A stretch of DNA of 64,000 bases, from positions 558,001 through 622,000 of the forward strand of contig NZ_CP047452.1 of assembly GCF_030440595.1 (NCBI RefSeq). The letters are read 5' to 3'. This stretch comes from Corynebacterium glucuronolyticum DSM 44120 (lineage in GTDB: Bacteria; Actinomycetota; Actinomycetes; Mycobacteriales; Mycobacteriaceae). Positions 29,931-40,150 of this stretch are shown here, in pieces. Under the pieces are notes generated by a model, which was given only the letters and a program-made list of their open reading frames with translations, ran no database searches and was not told the origin of the DNA. Within the stretch, counting starts at the first letter, position 1, and each line of letters starts with the position of its first letter. A program made the position numbers and the translations under genes.

Positions 29931-30806
29931 TTACTTGCTGGCCTTTTGCGCCTCTTCGAGGCGGTCAAGGATGGCCTGAAGCTCATCGGCGGAGCGCTCA
30001 ACCGGAACGGAGGTGCCGTTGGAGTCATCGGCAACAGCTGCGGTGACCTCCGGGTCGTGCCAGATCTTGACCAGCTTCTGGATGGTCGGATCGTCCTTGT
30101 CCTCAGCCTTGGTCACGAACGCGTTGATGTACGGCTCGGCCTCGGTGGAGTTCGGGTCATCCTGGAAGACCGAGGTGGTCGGGTCGATGCCCGCGCGGTC
30201 GAGGAAGGAGTTGTTGATCACAGCGGGCTTGCCCTCGCCGTAAGCGGCGGTGGTCTGTGCAGCGTCAACCGGCTGGACCTTGACCTTGGAGGCATCCTGG
30301 TCGATATCCGCAGGTGTCGGGGTAATGAGTCCCTCGGTCTTCAGCTTGACCAGGCCGGCCTGGACGAGGACGTTAATCGCGCGACCCTGGTTGGAGGGGT
30401 CGTTCGGGATGGCGATCCCCTGGCCCTCAATGCCATCGAGGGAGGTGTGGTCCTTCCAGAAAATGGCTAGCGGAACAATCTCGGTAGCGCCCACGGGGGT
30501 GAGGTTGTCGCCGGCACCCACGTTGTACTCGGCCAGGAACTTGAGGTGCTGGAAGAGGTTAACGTCGAGCTGATCCTCGCTGAGGGCGGTGTTCGGGGTG
30601 GAGTAATCGCCAAAGTTCTGGATGTCGAGCTTGATGCCCTCTTCCTTGGCTTTCTCCTCGAATACCTTCCACGCCTTCTTGGAGGCATCGGTGGTGCCGA
30701 TGCGGATCGTCGTGGTATCTGCGGAGGTCTCCTCGTTGCTGCAGGCGGTAAGGCCGGTGGTGGCGATAACAGCAGCCGCAGCCAGGGCGGTCAGTTTCTT
30801 CAACAT
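29931..30806 (-). CDS. metQ: Methionine-binding lipoprotein MetQ
   Basis: 291 residues from ATG 30806, with AAAGGAG upstream. Signal peptide with lipobox GLTACSNE (lipidated Cys 22). The domain has TIRIGTTDASKKAWKVF, GDYSTPNTALSEDQLDVNLFQHL and AIPNDPSNQGRAINVL, as in the NlpA/MetQ family. It captures methionine outside the membrane and delivers it to MetI. First gene of the operon, with an McbR-like site about 60 bp upstream. Confidence 0.94.
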   Translation of the reverse strand: MLKKLTALAAAAVIATTGLTACSNEETSADTTTIRIGTTDASKKAWKVFEEKAKEEGIKLDIQNFGDYSTPNTALSEDQLDVNLFQHLKFLAEYNVGAGDNLTPVGATEIVPLAIFWKDHTSLDGIEGQGIAIPNDPSNQGRAINVLVQAGLVKLKTEGLITPTPADIDQDASKVKVQPVDAAQTTAAYGEGKPAVINNSFLDRAGIDPTTSVFQDDPNSTEAEPYINAFVTKAEDKDDPTIQKLVKIWHDPEVTAAVADDSNGTSVPVERSADELQAILDRLEEAQKASK

Positions 30807-30864
30807 GATTAATTTCTCCTTTACTGGTGTTGTTGGAACGTAACGGTAGCAGTCCAAATAAAAA

Positions 30865-30880
30865 TGTACAACTCGGTCTA
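30865..30880. promoter_or_regulatory. McbR-like operator upstream of metQ
   Basis: Read on the reverse strand, TAGAC-CGAGTT-GTACA fits TAGAC-N6-GTCTA at 8 of 10 fixed positions. It overlaps a possible reverse-strand -10 (TACATT, 30863-30868). Confidence 0.5.
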
Positions 30881-30976
30881 GAAAAAATTTTATAAAACCT
30901 GCAAAACCCTGCATCTATCCAGGTAGGGAAATAAACAGCTTGGTTCAAATTGCGGGGAAAGAACAGGTGTGCGAAA

Positions 30977-33900
30977 ATGGTACACATGTTCGGTGGGATA
31001 AATGCTTCGGTGTTGAGTTGGAAGATGCTTGAGGCCGTCATGAGTGGCCGCGATGTGCCCGACCTTGTACCCGCACCGGATACGCACCGGCATTCCGCGC
31101 ACGTCCACCCTGCTGCCACTGCCTTCGCGGAGCTTCATTGTACAAGCTCGTACTCTTTCCTCGGTGGGGCGAGCGACCCGGAGGAGCTCGTCGAACGCGC
31201 CGTTCAGCTGGGGCTTACGGGCCTCGCCCTGACAGACCGCGACGGTTTCTACGGCGCGGTGGCGTTTGCCGAGGCAGCGCGTGACACCGGCCTGGAAACA
31301 GTATTCGGTGCGGAGCTGTCGCTGGAACCGGATCGCGCCCTGACCGTTTTGGCGATTGGCTACGAGGGCTACGTCACGCTGTCCCACCTCATCACCGATG
31401 CCCACATGGCCAGCGGGGAGAAAGACGTGCTGTACTACCCGCCTCTTGAGACGATCGCCGCCGCCGGTGGCCTCCATGTCCTCGTCGATCACGCCTGGCT
31501 GCCCGAACTCGACCGCATTGTCGACTGCTTCGGCGCTCAGAACGTGAGTCTCGAGTACCAGGTCCGCGGGCTTCCCGAGGATGCCGACCAGTTTGCCGAC
31601 CTAGACCGCGCCGACCCGCGGCTGAGCCGCATCCTCTCGGGTGCGCCACGCGCCGCCACCATTGACGCCGGCCACCTCGCCGCCGCCAAAGCGGCCCTCG
31701 CACGCCGAGAATCGCTCAGTCAGGCGGAACCCCACCTCCATCCGTTGGGCGCAATGTGGTTGCGTGGTGCCGATCGCCTGCTGCGCGCCGCCCCCGGCAG
31801 GGAGCGGCTTGTGAAGGAGACCGTGCGCGTCGCCCACCGCTGCGCGTTTGCCTTCGACCTCGTCTCCCCGAACCTCCCCCTGTGGGACGTGCCGGAGCCC
31901 TACGGAAACGAGATGGACTACCTACGGGGGATCGTCGACAAGCGGACACCTGTGCGGTACCACAGCCGACCGGAAAGCATCAAGAAGAAGGCGCGGGAGC
32001 AAATCGAGCGGGAGCTTGCCGTCATCGAGGAGCTGGATTTTCCCGGATACTTCCTCATCGTCAATGACATCGTCGACTTCTGCCACCATGAAAACATCTA
32101 CTGCCAGGGGCGCGGATCGGCGGCCAACTCCGCCGTGTGCTTCGCGCTGGGCATCACCGCCGTTGAACCCATCCACGCGAAGCTCCTGTTCGAACGGTTC
32201 CTATCGCCCGACCGCGACGGCCCACCCGACATTGACCTCGACATCGAGGCCGGCCGCCGCGAGGAAGTCATCCAATACGTCTACCAAAAATACGGCCGCG
32301 ACAACGCCGCCCAGGTGGCCAACGTCATCACCTACCGCACGAAAGGTGCCGTCCGCGACGCCGGCCGCGCCCTCGGCTACCCCCAGGGCACCATCGATGC
32401 CTGGTCACGTGGCGTGGAGGAGCCACCGGAACCTGTTGTCGCGCTCGCCGCGCAGTTCAAGGGCCAGCCCCGGCACCTTGGCATCCACTCCGGTGGCATG
32501 GTCATCTGCGACCGCCCCATCGCTGACGTTGTCCCCACCGAGTGGGCACGCATGGAAAACCGCAGCGTCATCCAGTGGGACAAGGACGCCGCCGCCTACG
32601 GTGGCCTGGTCAAATTCGACCTCCTCGGCCTCGGCATGCTCGGCGCACTGCACCACATGGTGGACCAGGTGAAAACCCACCGTGGCACCGACGTCCACCT
32701 GTGGGAAATCCCCCTCGACGACCCACACATCTACGAGATGCTGCAGCGCGCCGACACCGTCGGTGTCTTCCAAGTAGAATCCCGCGCCCAAATGTCGACC
32801 CTGCCCCGCCTTAAACCCCGCCGCTTTTTCGACATCGTGGTGGAGGTCGCCCTCGTCCGCCCCGGCCCCATCCAGGGTGGCTCCGTCCACCCCTACATCC
32901 GCCGCCGCAACGGCCAGGAGCCCGTCACCTACGACCACCCGTGCCTGGAAAACGCCCTGGGAAAAACGCTTGGCATTCCGCTCTTCCAGGAACAACTCAT
33001 GCAGATGGCCAAGGATGCCGCAGGTTTCACAGGGGCTGAGGCCGACGAGCTGCGCCGCGCGATGGGCTCCAAGCGCTCGCCGGAACGAATGGCCAAGCTG
33101 AAGGAGCGGTTCTTCGACGGGCTGGCCGCCACGCACGGGATCACCGGCGACGTTGCGCAGAAGCTATGGATGAAGATGGTCGCCTTCGCGGCCTACGGCT
33201 TCCCCGAGTCGCACTCGCAATCGTTTGCCGGCCTCGTCTACTTTTCCGCTTGGTTCAAGTACTACTACCCGGCGGAATTCACCGTTGGCCTGTTGCGCGC
33301 CCAGCCGATGGGCTTCTACTCCCCGCAGTCTTTGATCGCCGACGCGCGCCGCCACGGCATCACCATCCTGCCCATCGACGTGCAGGTTTCCGGTGAAGAG
33401 GCGGACACTGCCGACGGTGGGCGCGCGATCCGCCTGGGGCTCAACCTCGTCCGTGGCCTGGGGGAGGAGGCCGCCACGCGGGTGGAGGCCGCCCGCCCGT
33501 TCACCTCCATTCCAGATCTCGCGCGCCGGGCCGATCTCACGGTGTCGCAGGTGGAGGCGCTTGCCCGCGCGGGGGCCCTCGACTCGTTCGGGGTGGACCG
33601 CAGGCAGGCCCTGTGGCAGGCAGGGGTTGCAGCGACGGAGAAGCCCGGCATGCTCCCGGGGCTGAGTGCGGTGTCGGCGCCGGCGCTGCCCGGCATGTCC
33701 GCGTTTGAGCTGCTTGCCGCAGATGTCGCCGCCACCGGGGTAACTCCCCACGCACAGCCGATGGCGTTCCTGCGCGCCCAGCTTTCCGCCCACGGCATCG
33801 TCCCCGCGTCCCAGCTTTTATCGCTTGTCGACGCCACCCGCATCACCGTCGCCGGCATCGTCACCCACCGCCAACGCCCCGCCACCGCCGGTGGGGTCAC

Positions 33901-34114
33901 CTTCCTTGGGGTGGAGGACGAGACGGGGCTCATGAACGTGGTGGTATCCGTCGGCCTGTGGAAGCGCTACAAGAAGGTGGCGCTCACCGCCAAGGCCCTG
34001 CTCATCCGTGGCATCATCCGCAACGCCAACGGTGCCGCCACCCTCGAGGCCGACAAGCTGGAGCCCCTGGCCATCGGCGAGTTCCTGTCCCGGGGCTCGC
34101 GGGACTTTAGATGA
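30977..34114 (+). CDS. dnaE2: Error-prone DNA polymerase DnaE2
   Basis: 1045 residues. PHP domain starts ELHCTSSYSFLGGASDPEELV. The polymerase core has GRGSAANSAVCFALGIT and the catalytic Asp pair in PDIDLDIEAGRREEVIQYV. The tandem HhH and OB-fold regions are in the C-terminal third (ITVAGIVTHRQRPATAGGVTFLGVEDETG). It is the translesion polymerase of the ImuA'-ImuB-DnaE2 mutasome. I start at ATG 30977, with AGGTG 7 nt upstream; ATG 30986 is possible. It stands alone, about 5 kb from imuB. Its end overlaps the convergent HAD gene by 8 bp. Confidence 0.95.
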   Translation: MVHMFGGINASVLSWKMLEAVMSGRDVPDLVPAPDTHRHSAHVHPAATAFAELHCTSSYSFLGGASDPEELVERAVQLGLTGLALTDRDGFYGAVAFAEAARDTGLETVFGAELSLEPDRALTVLAIGYEGYVTLSHLITDAHMASGEKDVLYYPPLETIAAAGGLHVLVDHAWLPELDRIVDCFGAQNVSLEYQVRGLPEDADQFADLDRADPRLSRILSGAPRAATIDAGHLAAAKAALARRESLSQAEPHLHPLGAMWLRGADRLLRAAPGRERLVKETVRVAHRCAFAFDLVSPNLPLWDVPEPYGNEMDYLRGIVDKRTPVRYHSRPESIKKKAREQIERELAVIEELDFPGYFLIVNDIVDFCHHENIYCQGRGSAANSAVCFALGITAVEPIHAKLLFERFLSPDRDGPPDIDLDIEAGRREEVIQYVYQKYGRDNAAQVANVITYRTKGAVRDAGRALGYPQGTIDAWSRGVEEPPEPVVALAAQFKGQPRHLGIHSGGMVICDRPIADVVPTEWARMENRSVIQWDKDAAAYGGLVKFDLLGLGMLGALHHMVDQVKTHRGTDVHLWEIPLDDPHIYEMLQRADTVGVFQVESRAQMSTLPRLKPRRFFDIVVEVALVRPGPIQGGSVHPYIRRRNGQEPVTYDHPCLENALGKTLGIPLFQEQLMQMAKDAAGFTGAEADELRRAMGSKRSPERMAKLKERFFDGLAATHGITGDVAQKLWMKMVAFAAYGFPESHSQSFAGLVYFSAWFKYYYPAEFTVGLLRAQPMGFYSPQSLIADARRHGITILPIDVQVSGEEADTADGGRAIRLGLNLVRGLGEEAATRVEAARPFTSIPDLARRADLTVSQVEALARAGALDSFGVDRRQALWQAGVAATEKPGMLPGLSAVSAPALPGMSAFELLAADVAATGVTPHAQPMAFLRAQLSAHGIVPASQLLSLVDATRITVAGIVTHRQRPATAGGVTFLGVEDETGLMNVVVSVGLWKRYKKVALTAKALLIRGIIRNANGAATLEADKLEPLAIGEFLSRGSRDFR
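30978..30993. promoter_or_regulatory. LexA-type SOS box at dnaE2
   Basis: TGGTACACATGTTCGG fits TCGAAC-N4-GTTCGA at 9 of 12 fixed positions and lies over the start codon region, as in the imuA' case. Confidence 0.6.
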
Positions 34115-34952
34115 GCCCTACCTGGGAGAATCCGGCTGCGAGCCCGTCAGCGGTGACATCGTCGGTGAAATACGATGCTTGGGTTTTTACCTCATCAGTT
34201 GCGTTGCCCATGGCGACGGACACATCGCAGGCTTCAAACATGGGTAGGTCAGGCACAGCATCTCCAAATGCAACGGTGGTGGGGGCGGGCTCGTTCGTGT
34301 CCGCGAGGTACCCAAGTAGCGTATGGATGGCGTGGGCTTTGGTGATTCCTGCGGGCCGCACATCGCCAAACAGTTTCTTGCCCTCATGCCCGCCCCACGT
34401 GCCGTGGTAGAGGTCTGGGAAGTTAGCCTGCAAAGAAGCGAAGAATCCGTCCCCATCCGGCGGAAGCACGTAGGAGATCTTGTTTACGCCGTTGCGGGTG
34501 TCATCCTGGCCCAGGATGAGACCCGTGAAAACGTCCGTCACTTGGAAGTCTTCTGTGATTTTCGCGCGATCTGCTGGTGGCAAGTAGGCCAGTACAGCAT
34601 CGCGAGCTTTGTGCTCGAATCGGTCCGAGGAAAATAATCCAGAATTGCACTCTAAGTAGTAGGCAACCTCATTCGCGATGAAGTGCTCTCGAAGAAGCGC
34701 CACGGTATCGGTGGGGATATTTTCGTGGTAGATAACCTTGCCCTGGTACTCCACGTAGCCACCGTTGGCACCGATCATTCCATCGATTCCGATATCCCAA
34801 ATGCGCCCGGAAATTTCAGCCTTTGAGCGGCCAGTATTGACTAGGACCTGGTGCCCGTTTTCGCGTGCGAGATGTATTGCTTCCACTGCTGAACTGGGAA
34901 TTTCATTTGCATACGTGACCAGGGTGCCATCGATGTCGAGAAACACAATCAT
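34107..34952 (-). CDS. Cof-type HAD phosphatase
   Basis: 281 residues from ATG 34952. Motif I is FLDIDGTLV, motif II LVNTGRS, and the C-terminal motif IV GDAVPDLPMFEACDVSVAMGNA. Cof-type HAD enzymes hydrolyse sugar phosphates and other small phosphates. Being divergent from the bgl operon suggests a sugar phosphate substrate, which is inference. TATTCT at 34960-34965 (reverse strand) ends seven bases before the start, so the mRNA is probably leaderless. Confidence 0.85.
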   Translation of the reverse strand: MIVFLDIDGTLVTYANEIPSSAVEAIHLARENGHQVLVNTGRSKAEISGRIWDIGIDGMIGANGGYVEYQGKVIYHENIPTDTVALLREHFIANEVAYYLECNSGLFSSDRFEHKARDAVLAYLPPADRAKITEDFQVTDVFTGLILGQDDTRNGVNKISYVLPPDGDGFFASLQANFPDLYHGTWGGHEGKKLFGDVRPAGITKAHAIHTLLGYLADTNEPAPTTVAFGDAVPDLPMFEACDVSVAMGNATDEVKTQASYFTDDVTADGLAAGFSQVGLI

Positions 34953-34974
34953 AAAGCCAAGAATAGAGAGAAAT

Positions 34975-35003
34975 TTGCAAATCTGCGGCAATGGATTTAT
35001 ACT
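34975..35003 (+). promoter_or_regulatory. Promoter of the bgl operon
   Basis: TTGCAA and TATACT are separated by 17 bp. Predicted transcription start near 35010, just before the RAT element. Confidence 0.75.
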
Positions 35004-35014
35004 GATGGCAAATC

Positions 35015-35044
35015 GGCTTGTAACTAAGAAGATTAGGCAAGACC
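35015..35044 (+). promoter_or_regulatory. RAT element (ribonucleic antiterminator)
   Basis: The element begins GGCTTGTAACT and ends AGGCAAGACC, as in BglG/LicT-type RAT sequences. Its 3' end overlaps the 5' arm of the next terminator, so bound antiterminator protein excludes terminator folding. Confidence 0.88.
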
Positions 35045-35086
35045 TAAGCAACATCACGATGCGTGATGGGGCTTAGGTCTTTTTTC
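35039..35086 (+). terminator. Leader terminator of the bgl operon
   Basis: aagacctaagc (35039-35049) pairs with gcttaggtctt (35071-35081), with an inner stem catcac/gtgatg and a T run. It stops transcription before bglF unless BglG binds the overlapping RAT. Confidence 0.88.
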
Positions 35087-35111
35087 ATTTTTAGGGAAAG
35101 GATGAATCCAC

Positions 35112-36971
35112 ATGGCAACAAAAGTGGATTTCCGGCCACTAGCCAAAGACGTGGTCGCGGCCCTTGGTGGCCCAGAAAACATCGCCTCTTTTACGCACTG
35201 CGCCACGCGACTGCGCTTTGTGGTCAACGATAAGACCCGTGCTGATCTAGATCTTGCCAAGAAAATCCCCGGTGTCATTACCGCTATCAACTCGGGTGGC
35301 CAACACCAGATCGTCATTGGGAATGATGTACCGCAGGCATACGAAGCGGTTGCTGAACTGAATGGGATGGGAGGGAAATCCGTACGCGCCGGTGTCGTCG
35401 AAGATACTGATACGAGAAAAGGTGGAGAAAAGAAGAGCCTGTTGGATCGTTTCATCGATCTCGTTTCGGCACTCATTACCCCTCTGATTTGGCCTTTGGC
35501 TGGCATTGCGCTGGGCAAGGCCGCACTGGCCCTGGCAGTGACGCTCGGGTGGAACGCGGAAAACACCACGTATCAAATCTTTTCCGCCATCTTTGATTCG
35601 CTCTTTTACTTTCTGCCGGTATTCCTGGCCGTCACCGCCGCTAGGAAATTTAGGTGTAATGAGTTCGTCGCGATGGCTAGCGCTGCAGCCTTGGTTCATC
35701 CCACCATCGTGGGGTTGGTTGACGTAGATTCGGTTACGTTCTTTGGGATTCCCGTGGCGATGATGTCGTACGCCTCGTCAGTAATCCCGATTATCTTCAC
35801 TATCTGGCTTCAGAGTTACCTTGAGCGCTGGCTGACTAAGGTCTTGCCCTCGTCCATTCGTAGCTTCGTGACACCATTGGTGACAGTCACGATCATGGTG
35901 CCTCTCACGCTACTCACCGTGGGACCTGCAACGGTGACCCTTGCCAATTGGATTTCTGCTGGCGTCGGTTTTGTTTTTGACCACGTTCCGTGGGTAGCCG
36001 GGGCCATCCTCGGTGCCTTGTGGCAAGTGTTTGTCATCTTCGGCCTGCACTGGGGTTTCGTCCCGATCATGCTCAATGATCTTGCTAATCAAGGATTCAC
36101 CTTCTTCACGGCACCACTGATGGCGGCTGTGTTTGGCCAGTCTGGTGCTGTTCTGGCTGTCGCCCTGCGTACGCGTAATGCCCAGCGCAAGAAGGTCGCT
36201 GGACCAGCGGCTCTGTCCGCTTTTCTCGCCGGTGTGACAGAACCTGCAGTCTATGGAATCAACCTGCCACTGCGGCTACCGTTCTACATCGGTGTTGGAG
36301 CGGGTGCCGTTGGCGGTGCAATCATCGGTGCCGGGCGTAACGCTTTTGATGCGTTCGTTTTCCCGTCGTTGCTGGCGTTCCCAGCGGGACTCAATCACGG
36401 TAGCTTCTTAGCGCTGGTCATTGGTTCCGTGGTCGCGGCGGTGTTGGCATTCATCGGTACATTTGTGCTACTACCACGCCTTGAGCGTCAAGAAGAGACA
36501 CCGGAATCTACCAAGACTACGGAAATTGTTTCTCCCTGTGGTGGGAAGTTGGTTTCGCTTTCCTCCGTCGAGGATCCCATCATCTCATCGGGAGCGCTCG
36601 GCAAGGGCGTGGGAATTGACCCGGTCAGCGGGGAAATTCTGGCACCAGTTACCGGCACCGTTATCTCGGTGGCAAAGAGCAAGCACGCCTACGGCCTGAA
36701 AACCGATGATGGCGTTGAGGTTCTGGTTCATGTGGGTATCGACACCGTGAAAATGAACGGCGAAGGCTTCGCTGCGAAGGTGGAGCGTGGACAATCGGTG
36801 AAGAAAGGACAAGTGCTCGGGCACGCTGATCTGGATGCGATAAAAGCTGCCGACTACGCCGCAACAACCTTCGTGTTGATCACAAACGCTAAGAAGCTCA
36901 GCTCGGTTGAGCCTATTGATGGTATCTCTGAAGTGAAAGCACAAGACCGCGTCATCGCGGTGCAAGTTTAG
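35112..36971 (+). CDS. bglF: Beta-glucoside PTS enzyme IIBCA
   Basis: 619 residues in the order B-C-A. EIIB at about 1-85 has the phosphorylated Cys in FTHCATRLRF. EIIC at about 105-450 is the membrane sugar channel, with GVTEPAVYGINLPLR. EIIA at about 475-610 has the phosphorylated His in VLVHVGIDTVKMNG. It imports and phosphorylates beta-glucosides and, in related systems, phosphorylates BglG to switch it off when no sugar is present. ATG 35112 follows AAAGGATG. bglA follows after 18 bp. Confidence 0.95.
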   Translation: MATKVDFRPLAKDVVAALGGPENIASFTHCATRLRFVVNDKTRADLDLAKKIPGVITAINSGGQHQIVIGNDVPQAYEAVAELNGMGGKSVRAGVVEDTDTRKGGEKKSLLDRFIDLVSALITPLIWPLAGIALGKAALALAVTLGWNAENTTYQIFSAIFDSLFYFLPVFLAVTAARKFRCNEFVAMASAAALVHPTIVGLVDVDSVTFFGIPVAMMSYASSVIPIIFTIWLQSYLERWLTKVLPSSIRSFVTPLVTVTIMVPLTLLTVGPATVTLANWISAGVGFVFDHVPWVAGAILGALWQVFVIFGLHWGFVPIMLNDLANQGFTFFTAPLMAAVFGQSGAVLAVALRTRNAQRKKVAGPAALSAFLAGVTEPAVYGINLPLRLPFYIGVGAGAVGGAIIGAGRNAFDAFVFPSLLAFPAGLNHGSFLALVIGSVVAAVLAFIGTFVLLPRLERQEETPESTKTTEIVSPCGGKLVSLSSVEDPIISSGALGKGVGIDPVSGEILAPVTGTVISVAKSKHAYGLKTDDGVEVLVHVGIDTVKMNGEGFAAKVERGQSVKKGQVLGHADLDAIKAADYAATTFVLITNAKKLSSVEPIDGISEVKAQDRVIAVQV

Positions 36972-38396
<1,425 letters not shown>

Positions 38397-38423
38397 TTTC
38401 TTCCCACTTAGGCTTTGGAACTC

Positions 38424-39242
38424 ATGAAGATTCTGCGCATTTTGAACAATAATGTGGTGCTCGCCCAGCAGGCTGGGGAGCCCGTCATCCTCACTGGCCT
38501 GGGCATCGGGTTTAATAAGCGTGTTGGCGATTCGATCACCGCCGCTGATGCAAATGAGGTGTTCGTGCCAGAGACGAATCGGGATACCGATCACCTAGCG
38601 GAGATGGTGGCCGCTGTACCGCTGGAGTTCCTGGAGCTTGTGAAAGAAGTTGCTCCGGAATATAAGGAAACCGCAACGGTGGTGGCGCTTGCCGATCACC
38701 TCCACATGGCGAGCGTTCGCACCGTTAAAGAAAAATCCCATCCTCTGACAGCTGAGGTGGAGAACCTTTATCCGGAGGAGTATGCGAGAGCTAAAGAAAT
38801 TGTCGCTGCGGCAAATTCATGGTTGGCAGACAAAAGTGTGGAGCCACTGCCAGATTCTGAGGCAACTTCTGTTGCCTTGCACCTGGTCAACGCTGGGTTT
38901 ACAGAAGGTAACCTGAGAGATACGTATCTCTTGACGGGCGCTCTTGACCAGATTTTCGACATTATCGATGCTGCTTTTCACGCCACGATTAATCGACATA
39001 GCATCAATGCTGCTCGTTTCATCACCCATATGCGGTATTTCTTTACCCGTGTTTCCAAAAGTCAGCAGATCAACGGAGAGATCTCGGCTTTACGTGATTC
39101 GTTGATGGAGGAGAGGGCAGATGCAATTCATTGTGCAGAGCATATGGCAGACGTACTCGAATTGCGTCTGGGAGACATTATTACGGTCGATGAGCGCACA
39201 TACCTGGCGTTGCATGTGGCCCGGTTGGTTAAAGAAAGTTAA
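38424..39242 (+). CDS. bglG: BglG/LicT-family transcriptional antiterminator
   Basis: 272 residues from ATG 38424. The RNA-binding CAT domain (about 1-60) begins MKILRILNNNVVL and contains LTGLGIGFNKRVGD. PRD1 (about 65-165) has ADHLHMA and PRD2 (about 170-272) ALHLVNAGF, with His residues at positions phosphorylated in this family. It binds the RAT at 35015-35044 to prevent termination ahead of bglF. Being the last gene of the operon it controls, it makes a positive loop. Confidence 0.93.
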   Translation: MKILRILNNNVVLAQQAGEPVILTGLGIGFNKRVGDSITAADANEVFVPETNRDTDHLAEMVAAVPLEFLELVKEVAPEYKETATVVALADHLHMASVRTVKEKSHPLTAEVENLYPEEYARAKEIVAAANSWLADKSVEPLPDSEATSVALHLVNAGFTEGNLRDTYLLTGALDQIFDIIDAAFHATINRHSINAARFITHMRYFFTRVSKSQQINGEISALRDSLMEERADAIHCAEHMADVLELRLGDIITVDERTYLALHVARLVKES

Positions 39243-39284
39243 TTGCTGGGTAATTGCACGGCCGCTATAGGGCCGCAATACGGA

Positions 39285-39315
39285 AATGCTCCCCATGCCT
39301 TGGCAGGGGAGCATT
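39285..39315. terminator. Hairpin between bglG and the 191-residue exported protein gene
   Basis: Perfect arms aatgctcccc (39285-39294) and ggggagcatt (39306-39315). Neither side has a good T run, so it is only a possible terminator. The arm sequence ggggagcatt recurs at 39337-39346 in the end of the neighbouring gene. Confidence 0.5.
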
Positions 39316-39333
39316 ACTACGTGCGCTTAACGC

Positions 39334-39909
39334 TTAGGGGAGCATTGCAGCGATCTCTGCGGGGAGCAGGGGCTTGATCTGCGGGAGCAGAGCGATGATG
39401 AGAGCGAGGCCGACGAGCACGGAGCCACCGGCGATAACGCCGATGCCGACCTGGTTCGGCTGGCCCTCCATCGTGGAGAAGATGCCGGCGAGATCGTAGT
39501 CAGTCTTGGAAAGGTTCTTGCCGTCGGCGCAGGCCTGGTAGGCGGCAGCGACGGAGGAGTAGGCAACCGACTCCTTCTTGAACTTGTCCTGCTCTTCCTT
39601 CACCTTCTGCTCGGTGACCTTCTTGTCCTTGAGCTGCTGGTCAAGGCCCTTGATGATGGTCTCGCGCTTGGTGAACGCCTTGATGAGTTCTTTCTTCGCG
39701 GTCTTGGCATCATCCTTCTTGATTTCCTGCTGTGCCTTGAGTCCCAAGAGGGTGGCATCATCCTTGTTCAGAACGATGGTGCAGACGTTGTCCTTAACCT
39801 TAACGCCGACGGGGGTAGCTGTTTCCTCTGCGAATGCCGGGGTGCACATGCCAGCGGCAACGGCGATGGCGGTGACGGAAGCGATAGATGCCTTCTTGAA
39901 TCCCTTCAT
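39334..39909 (-). CDS. Exported protein with C-terminal hydrophobic module, 191 residues
   Basis: ATG 39909 follows AAGGGA. The signal peptide ends near GMCTPAFAEE. The mature part has two Cys (NVCTIVL, YQACADG) that may form a disulfide, with a Lys/Glu-rich helical, possibly coiled-coil stretch between them (KKDDAKTAKKELIKAFTKR and KKVTEQKVKEEQDKFKKE). It ends in a hydrophobic helix and IALLPQIKPLLPAEIAAML, closely like a segment of the giant repeat protein. The family is not recognised. It stands alone between bglG and the PH-domain pair. Confidence 0.7.
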   Translation of the reverse strand: MKGFKKASIASVTAIAVAAGMCTPAFAEETATPVGVKVKDNVCTIVLNKDDATLLGLKAQQEIKKDDAKTAKKELIKAFTKRETIIKGLDQQLKDKKVTEQKVKEEQDKFKKESVAYSSVAAAYQACADGKNLSKTDYDLAGIFSTMEGQPNQVGIGVIAGGSVLVGLALIIALLPQIKPLLPAEIAAMLP

Positions 39910-40150
39910 GGGAGTCCCTTTCTTATGCGGATTATTCGGAAGCAGAAAAACGAACTGCTTTGCCTTGATAGTAATCTCCATGCCGCCTGAAAATCAGCTC
40001 CGAAGATGTGTAAATGCTGAGAAACTGCTGCACGTGCGCTGACCATGAGTTTTATCGAGAGGCGTTACCCCCTTTTGTGTAGAAAAGGACATGTCAACAG
40101 TCCGGTGTCGGTGCTGTGGAGGGGAATTCGCCGCTAGTACCCTGGTGCGC

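Noticed and set aside
39910..40150. Possible small gene in the 240-bp gap before the PH-domain pair
   Set aside because: No frame has both a ribosome site and coding-like composition. It probably holds two divergent promoters.
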